6,032 nt of DNA from Pseudomonadota bacterium (GTDB lineage: Bacteria; Pseudomonadota; Gammaproteobacteria; Burkholderiales; Burkholderiaceae_D): NCBI GenBank assembly GCA_023435945.1, contig JAEZLB010000148.1, positions 1 through 6,032 of the forward strand. Direction: 5' to 3'. Made by a program: the position numbers and the translations under genes. The notes beneath the pieces are model-generated. The model was not told where the DNA came from. It did not search any database and was given only the letters and a program-made list of their open reading frames with translations. This document shows positions 1 to 5,955 of this stretch, piece after piece. Every line of letters begins with the position of its first letter. The stretch's first letter is position 1.

Positions 1-170
1 GGTGCCGCCTGCACCATGAAAGCGGAGATGACTTTCTCAGCCTTGTGTGAGGAAGATGACGATGATCCGGCAGCCAATGCCCATAAGGCACCGATGTGTA
101 ATAACACGATCAGTGCAAGAAGGACGCTTCGCTCACGACGATGCCCGGAATTTTCAAACAATACAGTCAT
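1..170 (-). CDS. TonB-family energy transducer, N-terminal fragment (cut by window edge)
   Basis: Only the first 56 codons are in the window; the rest lies beyond base 1. TonB proteins sit in the inner membrane with ExbB/ExbD and carry proton-motive energy to outer-membrane receptors for iron chelates, haem or cobalamin. The fragment has a short basic start (HRRER at residues 10-14), then one hydrophobic segment at about residues 15-35 containing LLHIGALWAL, with a histidine (H25) placed like the essential transmembrane histidine of TonB. A serine run and then ISAFMVQAA follow, resembling ISVTMVTPA of E. coli TonB just after its membrane anchor. The serine that precedes the histidine by four residues in E. 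coli TonB is isoleucine here. ATG at 170 is the only ATG, GTG or TTG start before an upstream in-frame stop. It lacks a good Shine-Dalgarno sequence. A three-codon ORF (178-167) overlaps the start. The upstream Fur-like site fits a role in iron uptake. The periplasmic C-terminal domain cannot be checked. Confidence 0.72.
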   Translation of the reverse strand, partial: MTVLFENSGHRRERSVLLALIVLLHIGALWALAAGSSSSSSHKAEKVISAFMVQAA

Positions 171-254
171 AAAACCATGCGGTTTCCCGTACCTCTGAGG
201 ATGCTCTGCTTTATGCAGGCAGGTACGTGCAAGGTAAGTGGAAGATATCTCTAC

Positions 255-275
255 AAATGAGAATTATAACCATTT
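255..275. promoter_or_regulatory. Fur-box-like operator overlapping the TonB promoter
   Basis: An interrupted palindrome has outer arms AAATG (255-259) and CATTT (271-275) around an AT-rich core, AGAATTATAAC. By hand alignment, the 19 bases starting at 253 match about 12 of 19 positions of the classic Fur consensus GATAATGATAATCATTATC. It covers the -10 hexamer completely, the usual place for Fur repression of iron-uptake genes when iron is plentiful. That the downstream gene is TonB-like supports the call. No binding data are available. Confidence 0.55.
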
Positions 276-292
276 ACATTTGATTTGGCGAA
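263..292 (-). promoter_or_regulatory. Candidate sigma70 promoter for the TonB-like gene
   Basis: Reading the minus strand, a perfect TATAAT (268-263) is preceded, 18 bases upstream, by a weak -35 element TTCGCC (292-287). Transcription would start near 256, giving a leader of about 85 bases before the ATG at 170. The surrounding DNA is markedly AT-rich, with A/T runs further upstream that could act as an UP element. The -10 is convincing; the -35 is poor, as is common for activated or repressed promoters. Confidence 0.45.
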
Positions 293-540
293 GGATTTTG
301 AGCGCTTATTTATAAAAAAACAAAATCCGGATTGATCACCCCTGCTTAGAACCGCGGCCGGCATCCTGCGGAAAAACGCAGCCCCCGCTTCACGAGGTTA
401 ATGAGCGCTGGATCCAAAGAGTGACCATGAGTCCTGCCGTTTAAAAAGCGGCCTATGGGTGTCTCGTCGTACCGGGTAAATCCGAGTGGTTTGAGGTGAT
501 GGCGAAAACGGCAAGAGTATTGTTTGCCTATGCCACGTCT

Positions 541-585
541 GCAGCGCAAGCGGCACCCACTAATGAGCAGTCTCCCTTGTGCTGC
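541..585. repeat. Inverted repeat, 10-base stem with 25-base loop
   Basis: GCAGCGCAAG at 541-550 pairs with CTTGTGCTGC at 576-585, giving ten base pairs of which one is G-U. It lies three bases before the second hairpin at 589-620, so both could form in one transcript. It has no T-run on either strand, so it does not look like an intrinsic terminator. Function unknown. Confidence 0.5.
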
Positions 586-588
586 GCC

Positions 589-620
589 TTTTCCCGGGGT
601 GGGGCAAGCACCCGGGAAAA
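589..620. repeat. Strong hairpin, TTTTCCCGGG / CCCGGGAAAA
   Basis: TTTTCCCGGG (589-598) is complementary to CCCGGGAAAA (611-620). Two further pairs (TG/CA) form inside if one G bulges, closing on a loop of GGGCAAG. The U-tract is on the 5' side and the A-tract on the 3' side for both strands. The structure is therefore not followed by the T-run that an intrinsic terminator needs. It could be an RNA leader element, a stabilising 5' structure or a protein-binding palindrome. Confidence 0.55.
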
Positions 621-771
621 ATGAGAAAAATAGTGATCGACTTGGCGGTCAAATGGGGAGAATCAAAGGCTGATGCCGCCTGCCAACTAAAATCGTCATA
701 TTGAACCTCGGCACCTATTTTCAGTCCACGCGTAAAGGCACCTGACTGAGCGCGAGCCTAATGCCTTGAGC

Positions 772-776
772 AGGAG
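772..776 (+). promoter_or_regulatory. Shine-Dalgarno AGGAG that decides the kinase start
   Basis: AGGAG lies 10 bases before ATG 787 but only one base before ATG 778, too close for initiation there. It lies inside the reading frame if the TTG at 766 is used. I therefore prefer 787 as the start, although ATG 778 and TTG 766 remain possible and would add 3 or 7 residues. Confidence 0.5.
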
Positions 777-786
777 CATGTCGGAA

Positions 787-2532
787 ATGGCGATAAGCAA
801 TAACAGGAATAATCAGAAAGATGGCAAGCCGCTGGACATCCAGGGAGAAGGAGCAAGTGCCGGGGTGCCCGCCGCGGGGGAAATAGAAGGCCACAGTTAC
901 CAGCCTTTGGATCATCCTGGCGTCAACCACTGGCAAGCGGGTTACATAACCCGTCCCGGGCTGGAAGAGCGGGGCAGTGTGTTTTTTGCCGCCGTCGAAA
1001 TGACGCGCATGCCGATGGTGGTAACCGATCCTCGCCAGCCTGACAATCCCATCGTATTTACCAACCGCGCCTTCCTCGACCTGACCGGTTACAAGGAAGA
1101 GGACATCCTCGGCAAGAACTGCCGCTTCCTCCAGGGAGAGCAAACTGATCCCCATACGGTTGCCGAAGTGCGTACCGCCCTCAACGAACGACGGGCGGTG
1201 GCGGTCGATATCGTCAACTACAAGGCAGATGGTTCGTTATTCTGGAATGCCTTATTCATTGGCCCGATTTTCGATGAAAACGGGAATCTGATTTACTGGT
1301 TCTCGTCCCAGTTCGATATCACCCAAAGGCGGATATCGGAGGTGGCATTTCGCCAGGCGCAAAAAATGGAAGCCATCGGTCAGCTGACCGCGGGCCTGGC
1401 TCATGATTTCAATAATCTGCTGCAGGTCGTGACAGGAAATCTTGAGCTGATAGAAATGCGCTTGCGCGATGATGAGCTGGCGATGCATGCCATCAAGGCG
1501 GCACAACATGCCGCAGAAAAAGGAGGCAAGCTCACCCAGCAATTACTGACCTTTGCAAGAAAGCAGCGGTTGGAACCCAAGCGTATTAATCTGAATACGC
1601 TGGTAGTGGAATTCAGCGACATGCTGATCCGCACGCTGGGAGATAAGATCGACCTGCGACTGGATATGAAGCCAGGCCTGCCGGCTTGCGTGATCGATCC
1701 TACGCATATGGAGATGGCATTGCTGAATGTGATCCTCAATGCACGCAATGCCATGCCCGATGGCGGCAAGGTGACGGTAGCCACTGCGTTACACGGTTCA
1801 GAAGATAGGGCTTATGCGCCGACGTCAGGGCAGTATGTGACCTTGTGCGTGATCGATGAAGGCGAAGGCATGTCGCCGGAAGTGGGACGCAGGGCAACGG
1901 AACCATTCTTCACCACACGGGCACCGGGTACCGGGCTTGGTCTCGCCATGGTCCATGGTTTCGTGCAGCAGTCTCAGGGCCGGCTCGAGATAGAAAGCGA
2001 AATCGGCAAGGGAACAACAGTCAGGATGATTTTCCCTGCTGCGCCTGAACAGGTATTACAACCTCGTACTGAAACTCCCGGCGCAATGGTGACTCCTTCG
2101 GCCGTGTATCAGGAGGAAGCGCAAACCATCTTGCTGGTCGAGGACAGCGATGATGTAAGGCAAGTCACGGAAGGTTATCTCCGCTCGCAGGGCTACCTCG
2201 TGCTGTCGGCGCATAACAGTGAAGAAGCCCTGCAGTTGCTGGAAGAGCACGGAAAGGTGGATCTGTTGTTCACGGATGTCATCATGCCGGGTGGCATGAA
2301 TGGCCTGATGCTTGCTGAGAAAATCCACCATCGCCTGCCGAATCTGCCGGTGTTGCTGGCAACCGGCTATATGGATGAATTGCACGATCAGGGAATCAAT
2401 ACGACGAACTTTACGACGCTCAGCAAACCTTACCGGCGTGCCGAACTCATCAGCCGCTTGCGTGCGGCCCTCAATGGGGAAAATGTTCCGGCCGACGAGG
2501 CAGACAATGCCAGGAATGAAGGAGTCCAGTAA
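787..2532 (+). CDS. Blue-light LOV-domain hybrid histidine kinase (LOV-HisKA-HATPase-REC)
   Basis: This is a soluble 581-residue sensor kinase; no signal peptide or membrane segment is visible. Residues from ATG 787: a polar N-terminal extension (1-65); a LOV-type PAS domain (about 67-182); a dimerisation/phosphoacceptor helix with LAHDFNN, His206; an ATPase domain (about 300-420) with N-box NVILNARNAM (314-323), G1 DEGEGM (357-362), F-box EPFFTT (372-377) and G2 GTGLGL (381-386); and a receiver (about 447-563) with Asp497, Thr526 and Lys547. The LOV signature GKNCRFLQG carries Cys112, which forms the covalent FMN adduct in blue light in this family. The flavin-contacting Asn144, Asn154 and Gln175 are also in place. 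A helical linker after the DIT motif (177-179) leads straight to the kinase helix. Autophosphorylation at His206 and transfer to Asp497 or to the next gene's receiver are expected from the family. LOV-kinase-receiver proteins of this layout are known in Pseudomonas syringae. Light control is inferred from residues only. Confidence 0.93.
   Translation: MAISNNRNNQKDGKPLDIQGEGASAGVPAAGEIEGHSYQPLDHPGVNHWQAGYITRPGLEERGSVFFAAVEMTRMPMVVTDPRQPDNPIVFTNRAFLDLTGYKEEDILGKNCRFLQGEQTDPHTVAEVRTALNERRAVAVDIVNYKADGSLFWNALFIGPIFDENGNLIYWFSSQFDITQRRISEVAFRQAQKMEAIGQLTAGLAHDFNNLLQVVTGNLELIEMRLRDDELAMHAIKAAQHAAEKGGKLTQQLLTFARKQRLEPKRINLNTLVVEFSDMLIRTLGDKIDLRLDMKPGLPACVIDPTHMEMALLNVILNARNAMPDGGKVTVATALHGSEDRAYAPTSGQYVTLCVIDEGEGMSPEVGRRATEPFFTTRAPGTGLGLAMVHGFVQQSQGRLEIESEIGKGTTVRMIFPAAPEQVLQPRTETPGAMVTPSAVYQEEAQTILLVEDSDDVRQVTEGYLRSQGYLVLSAHNSEEALQLLEEHGKVDLLFTDVIMPGGMNGLMLAEKIHHRLPNLPVLLATGYMDELHDQGINTTNFTTLSKPYRRAELISRLRAALNGENVPADEADNARNEGVQ
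2519..2524 (+). promoter_or_regulatory. Shine-Dalgarno AAGGAG of the receiver gene
   Basis: AAGGAG sits seven bases before ATG 2532, inside the last codons of the kinase gene. With the TAATG stop-start overlap, it indicates translational coupling and fixes the start of the receiver gene. Confidence 0.8.
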
Positions 2533-2891
2533 TGCCTTCCCATCTGCTGATTGTTGATGATGAGGCGGACCTGACTTCGCTGTTCAAGAGTTTCTTTGAA
2601 AGCCTGGGCTATCGCGTTTCGGTAGCCCACGACGGACTTATGGCGCTGCATAGGGATAAGCACGATCCTGCCGATGTCGTCATCACCGATTTGACCATGC
2701 CGGAAATGAACGGGCGGGAGCTAGTTGCGCAATTGCGCCAGCGCCGTGCTGACCTGCCCGTGATCATGATGTCGGGTTATGGTGGCGAAGAACAGGTGGC
2801 GGACGGCCAGACGGTCATGCTCGCCAAGCCGGTCAGTCTGATGCAATTGAAGCAGCGACTGGAAGAGATCTTGTCACGACGCGAAGATTGA
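2532..2891 (+). CDS. Stand-alone response regulator receiver (CheY-like, single domain)
   Basis: A 119-residue protein consisting of one receiver domain, with no DNA-binding or enzymatic output. Key residues are all visible: acidic pair Asp9/Asp10 (LLIVDDE), phosphoacceptor Asp53 (VVITDLTMPEMNG), Ser81 as the switch Ser/Thr (IMMSGY) and Lys99 (LAKP). Its start overlaps the kinase stop by one base (TAATG), and a strong AAGGAG precedes it, so the two genes form one operon and are probably made in fixed ratio. It is the obvious partner of the LOV kinase, either as direct target of His206 or as a phosphate sink competing with the kinase's own receiver. Single-domain receivers act by protein-protein contact, on flagellar motors, phosphotransferases or enzymes, so its target cannot be read from sequence. 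The frame stays open for 36 codons after the TGA at 2889-2891, which I treat as chance. Confidence 0.93.
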   Translation: MPSHLLIVDDEADLTSLFKSFFESLGYRVSVAHDGLMALHRDKHDPADVVITDLTMPEMNGRELVAQLRQRRADLPVIMMSGYGGEEQVADGQTVMLAKPVSLMQLKQRLEEILSRRED

Positions 2892-2956
2892 GGCGGCAGT
2901 GGCAAGGCCGATGTCGATCAGGATGGCATGCGCTCTGTTGCCGAGCAGCCCCTGCC

Positions 2957-5527
2957 TCATGAATACGTCATGAATCGGGTGGTGAGGAGTTTTTCTAGCT
3001 GATCCTCCGGCAGCGGACGGGAAAAATAATATCCTTGTCCATAATCACATCCCGCTTCAGCCAGGAACTCCAGTTGCTCTCGCGTTTCAATGCCTTCTGC
3101 AATAACCTTCAAACCCAGCTTGTGCGCCATCATGATCATGGTTTCCGTAATCGCGCGATGACTGGCATTGTCTCCCAGGTCCTGCACAAAAGACTGATCG
3201 ATTTTCAGGAAGTCGATATCGAACTGGTGCAGATAGGACAAGGATGAATAACCGGTACCAAAGTCATCGATCGCCACCGTGATGCCGGCATCGCGATACT
3301 GCAGCAACTGATCATTGACCGCCTGCGATGGATTCAGCAGTACGCCTTCAGTGATTTCCACCATGATGCTATTAGGAGGAATGTTATGTTCTTCCAGGTA
3401 TTCAAGCCAGTTCGAATCGCCATCGTGATGCATGAACTGGACGGGGGACTTGTTAATCCCGATGGGAAAGAGTTTGCCTGTCTGCTTGCTGAAACGCTTG
3501 GAGCAAGTGGCCGCCTGCTTGAAAGCCCAGTTGCCGATGGCGCCTATCAATCCCGCTTCCTCGGCCAGCGGAACAAAGGTGGAGGGGCCGACTTCGCCCA
3601 GGGTGGGATGATGCCAGCGTAGCAGCGCCTCCGCTTTCACCACTTGCCCTTCCTGCAGATCGATGACCGGCTGGTAATGCAGGCACAACTGATCATAAGG
3701 CAGCGCCTGCCGCAATTCGTTGGACAGATAAAGGCGTCTGTGCGCTTTCTCATCCATCTCGCGCGTGAAATAGCTGAACTGATTTTTCCCCGCCCCCTTT
3801 GCGGCATACATGGCCTGATCGGCCTTGCGTATCAGTTCTTCTGAAGTATCCCCGTCATGCGGAAAAATGGTGACGCCCAGGCTGCCAGTCACATAGGCGA
3901 ATTCATTGCGGATATCGAAAGGCAGGGTGAGTTTTGCCAGTATTTTCTGGCATACGAACTGAACGTGGTCGGGATCTTCCAGGTCGGTCAGCACGACTGT
4001 GAATTCATCGCCACCCAAACGGGCCACGATATCGGTCTCACGCACGCAGCTTCTAATGCGATCCGCAGCCTCTTTCAGCAGGATGTCGCCCGCATCATGG
4101 CCAAACAAGTCGTTGACCTGCTTGAATCCATCCAGATCGATGAATAATACGGCGAGCTGAAGCCCATTGCGGCAAGCCTTGCGTACTTCTGCATCGAGAC
4201 GATCGCGGAAGCTGCGGCGGTTTGGCAGTTCGGTCAGCGCATCGATATTGGCGTGGCGCCACACCAGTTCTTCCGATTCCTTCTTGACCGTGATGTCGGT
4301 AAAGGTTCCGGTCATGATCAGCGGATGGCCGTGATGATCGCGATCGATGACCACGCCCCGCGACCATATCCATTTCCAGTTACCGTCCTTAGCCTTCAAA
4401 CGATATTCGCATTCGTAGTTGGAAGCCAGTTCTTCCAGTATGGCCTTAAAGCTGGCCTGCACGCGTTCCGCATCGTCGGGGTGAATCAGGTGCTGCCATT
4501 GGGCGACCACGCCATAGCTGGCCTCCGGAGCAAAACCGAGCACCTGATTCAGGCCGCCGGAGAAGGTAAAGGTATTGCTCGGAATGTCCCAATCCCATAT
4601 GCCCTCCACGGTGCCTTCGACGGCAAGCTTGAGGCGCTCATTGGCAATGCGCAGTTTGTCTTCGGTATGCTTTTGCTCCGTCACGTCGCGAATCAGCACC
4701 TGAATGGCGGGTGCTCCATTCCAGCTCACTTCGCCAGCCGTGGTCTGTACATAAGAAGTGGAACCATCCATGCGGCGCATTCGCAAGGTAAGAGAGCGAT
4801 TGGTCTGATCGCCTTCCAGCGCGGAGGCCATGTGCGCCTTGACGACTTCGTGGCTGTCGGGGTGAAAGAATTCAAAAGGTGAGCGGCCTATGACTTCCAG
4901 TATGTCGGGTGCGCCGAGGATATTGATTGCTGCCTGATTGGCATACACGAACAGACCATTGGCGCTGACCAGAATGCCGTCGGGGCTCAATTCCGTCAGT
5001 TGCCGGTAGCGCTCTTCCGTTGCAAACGCACGTTCTTCCGCTGCTTTCTTTTGCGTAACGTTCATTGCCACGCCCACCATGCGTATCAGGTGCCCGCGCT
5101 CATCACGAATCGGTTTGCCGCGCATGAACAGCCACACGGTACCGCCTTGGGACACTTGCAGGCGATATTCAAGATTGAATGCCTGGCCGGTATTGCTGTA
5201 AAGCGTGATCGCCTCATCCACAATAGGAAGATCTTCAGGCAGGATCATGTCATGCCATTCCTGGGCAGAGAAGCTTCTTGCCTGTGCCGGCAGCGACAGC
5301 ATTTTTGCCATGACAGGGCAGATATGCATGCTGCCGGAAGACAGGTCTTGCTCCCAAGTGCCGATGCCTGCGGCTTCAGTTGCTAACTGGTAGGTGAGTT
5401 CTTTGTCACTCCATTCACCAGCCCCGCGTCCGGCAGGGGTAGTGGAGAGGTGGCTGTTCAAATCGGGCATGACGTTTTCGTTTTGCTGCACGCCATCTGG
5501 GAGCTCCCGCATGTAGGCGTTATTCAT
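2957..5527 (-). CDS. Triple-PAS GGDEF-EAL cyclic di-GMP turnover protein
   Basis: This 856-residue protein has no membrane segment, so it is probably cytosolic. Domains: PAS 1 (about 42-160), PAS 2 (about 171-285), PAS 3 (about 290-415, with a clear PAC half), GGDEF (about 420-585) and EAL (about 600-850). The diguanylate cyclase site is canonical, GGDEF at 505-509, with an RETD inhibitory site at 496-499, correctly five residues upstream, for product feedback. The phosphodiesterase site also looks complete: Glu633 of EALLRW, Asn692, Glu724, DDFG at 754-757, Lys775 (LKID), Glu811 (AEGIET) and Gln831. The protein could therefore make or hydrolyse c-di-GMP, with the PAS domains setting the balance. 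None of these PAS domains has the LOV cysteine motif, and their ligand is unknown. ATG 5527 lacks a clear Shine-Dalgarno; ATG at codon 6 is an alternative with no better one. It converges on the LOV kinase operon with a 65-base gap. Confidence 0.95.
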   Translation of the reverse strand: MNNAYMRELPDGVQQNENVMPDLNSHLSTTPAGRGAGEWSDKELTYQLATEAAGIGTWEQDLSSGSMHICPVMAKMLSLPAQARSFSAQEWHDMILPEDLPIVDEAITLYSNTGQAFNLEYRLQVSQGGTVWLFMRGKPIRDERGHLIRMVGVAMNVTQKKAAEERAFATEERYRQLTELSPDGILVSANGLFVYANQAAINILGAPDILEVIGRSPFEFFHPDSHEVVKAHMASALEGDQTNRSLTLRMRRMDGSTSYVQTTAGEVSWNGAPAIQVLIRDVTEQKHTEDKLRIANERLKLAVEGTVEGIWDWDIPSNTFTFSGGLNQVLGFAPEASYGVVAQWQHLIHPDDAERVQASFKAILEELASNYECEYRLKAKDGNWKWIWSRGVVIDRDHHGHPLIMTGTFTDITVKKESEELVWRHANIDALTELPNRRSFRDRLDAEVRKACRNGLQLAVLFIDLDGFKQVNDLFGHDAGDILLKEAADRIRSCVRETDIVARLGGDEFTVVLTDLEDPDHVQFVCQKILAKLTLPFDIRNEFAYVTGSLGVTIFPHDGDTSEELIRKADQAMYAAKGAGKNQFSYFTREMDEKAHRRLYLSNELRQALPYDQLCLHYQPVIDLQEGQVVKAEALLRWHHPTLGEVGPSTFVPLAEEAGLIGAIGNWAFKQAATCSKRFSKQTGKLFPIGINKSPVQFMHHDGDSNWLEYLEEHNIPPNSIMVEITEGVLLNPSQAVNDQLLQYRDAGITVAIDDFGTGYSSLSYLHQFDIDFLKIDQSFVQDLGDNASHRAITETMIMMAHKLGLKVIAEGIETREQLEFLAEAGCDYGQGYYFSRPLPEDQLEKLLTTRFMTYS

Positions 5528-5605
5528 AATATGACAACGGGAAATGAAACTATTGCTTGGGCAGCCAGAGAAATCTCAAGTTCAATTTCTTCCGCCTCTC
5601 ATCGT

Positions 5606-5634
5606 GTATAAGGCGCCTTCTCTTTTGCTGAAAA
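5606..5634 (-). promoter_or_regulatory. Weak candidate promoter for the GGDEF-EAL gene
   Basis: On the minus strand, TTTTCA (5634-5629) and TTATAC (5611-5606) are separated by 17 bases, each a partial match to the sigma70 elements. Transcription would start near 5600 and give a leader of about 70 bases. The -35 lies inside the hairpin arm at 5618-5639. This is the best-spaced pair seen before the gene, but the match is modest. Confidence 0.28.
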
Positions 5635-5646
5635 GAGAGCGTTTTT
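5618..5646 (+). terminator. Hairpin with T-run, possible plus-strand terminator
   Basis: TTCTCTTTT (5618-5626) pairs with AAAAGAGAG (5631-5639) around the loop GCTG, nine pairs with one G-U at the base. CG and then TTTTT (5642-5646) follow. On the plus strand this has the form of an intrinsic terminator, though the stem is AT-rich. No plus-strand gene ends just before it, so it may instead be a structure in the opposing leader region or end a short unannotated transcript. Confidence 0.33.
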
Positions 5647-5916
5647 GCCTCGCGTTGATGGGGGCCGCAAAGTGTTTTAAAAATGCCAAGCCTGTCCCGA
5701 CGGCCTGATCAAATCGTCAAGCTCTCTGACAATAGTCCCGGAGTGTTACATAGGGGAGTGTGTGCCATATGCGGAAGTATTGTTTTAAGCAATGACAAGT
5801 ATGGTGACCTGCTTTCCGAAAAAGCAGCAATGGATGGAACTTGTTCGCGGGTTGTTATTGGAGGGGCAGACGAGTCCTGATATGACTGCTTATGGGTGAG
5901 GAGGGAGCGGGAAAAC

Positions 5917-5950
5917 AAAAAAGCCGCTGATCGGAAGATCAACGGCTTTT
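5917..5950 (-). terminator. Intrinsic terminator of the tRNA gene
   Basis: Reading the minus strand just after the tRNA, AAGCCGTTGATC pairs with GATCAGCGGCTT across a TTCC loop, twelve pairs with one G-U, and a run of six Ts follows. It starts five bases after the encoded CCA end, so the tRNA transcript ends here. The plus strand also has TTTT after the stem, so it may act in both directions. Confidence 0.88.
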
Positions 5951-5955
5951 AATTC

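Larger units (their letters stand above)
171..786. other. Gap without a convincing gene; divergent regulatory region
   Basis: This divergent region separates the TonB-like gene (minus) from the LOV kinase operon (plus). The part at 171-340 is AT-rich and holds the TonB promoter and Fur-like site. The part at 341-640 is richer in GC and has several inverted repeats: CTGCG/CGCAG at 366-381, and the two larger hairpins at 541-585 and 589-620. A 67-codon minus-strand frame (549-346) needs a TTG start and resembles nothing I recognise. I could not find a well-formed sigma70 promoter for the kinase operon at 621-786. The operon may use another sigma factor, or start upstream of the hairpins and carry a long structured leader. 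Confidence 0.5.
5528..5955. other. Gap between the GGDEF-EAL gene and the tRNA gene
   Basis: No recognisable protein is encoded here. The part nearest the GGDEF-EAL gene has a weak promoter and a hairpin with T-run (5618-5646); the far end has the tRNA terminator (5917-5950). Between them, 5650-5916 holds a 65-codon plus frame (5683-5880) and an overlapping minus frame of 77 codons (5942-5709). Neither has a good ribosome binding site or familiar motifs. A small hairpin CTGCTTT/AAAGCAG occurs at about 5810-5828. Confidence 0.5.

Noticed and set aside
16..198. Plus-strand frame of 60 codons at the window start
   Set aside because: It is antisense to a clear TonB-like N-terminus that has the membrane anchor and the ISxxMV motif.
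346..549. Minus-strand frame of 67 codons upstream of the LOV operon
   Set aside because: It needs a TTG start, has no ribosome binding site or recognisable domain, and overlaps inverted repeats.
589..620. Intrinsic terminator at the TTTTCCCGGG hairpin
   Set aside because: The tract after the stem is A-rich on both strands, the opposite of what termination needs; kept as a structural repeat only.
2889..2959. Convergent terminator between the receiver gene and the GGDEF-EAL gene (TGAGGC/GCCTCA and other short stems)
   Set aside because: The stems are short or far apart and no T-run follows on either strand.
2958..2974. Direct repeat CATGAA-tacgt-CATGAA
   Set aside because: Only six bases long and at the 3' end of a coding sequence; consistent with chance.
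2892..3002. In-frame open extension of 36 codons after the receiver gene's TGA, possible read-through
   Set aside because: An open run of this length is not rare at this base composition. Its end overlaps the opposing gene, and the receiver is already full length.
4253..4882. Plus-strand frame of 209 codons inside the GGDEF-EAL gene
   Set aside because: It is a long shadow antisense to conserved PAS domains; no domain or ribosome site of its own.
5656..5690. Sigma54-like GG/GC promoter upstream of the GGDEF-EAL gene (TTGGCA ... TTTGC, minus strand)
   Set aside because: The GG and GC doublets are about 17 bases apart instead of the required 10.
5683..5880. 65-codon plus-strand frame near the tRNA gene
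   Set aside because: No Shine-Dalgarno before the ATG and no familiar motif. An overlapping minus-strand frame of similar length shows that open frames occur here by chance.
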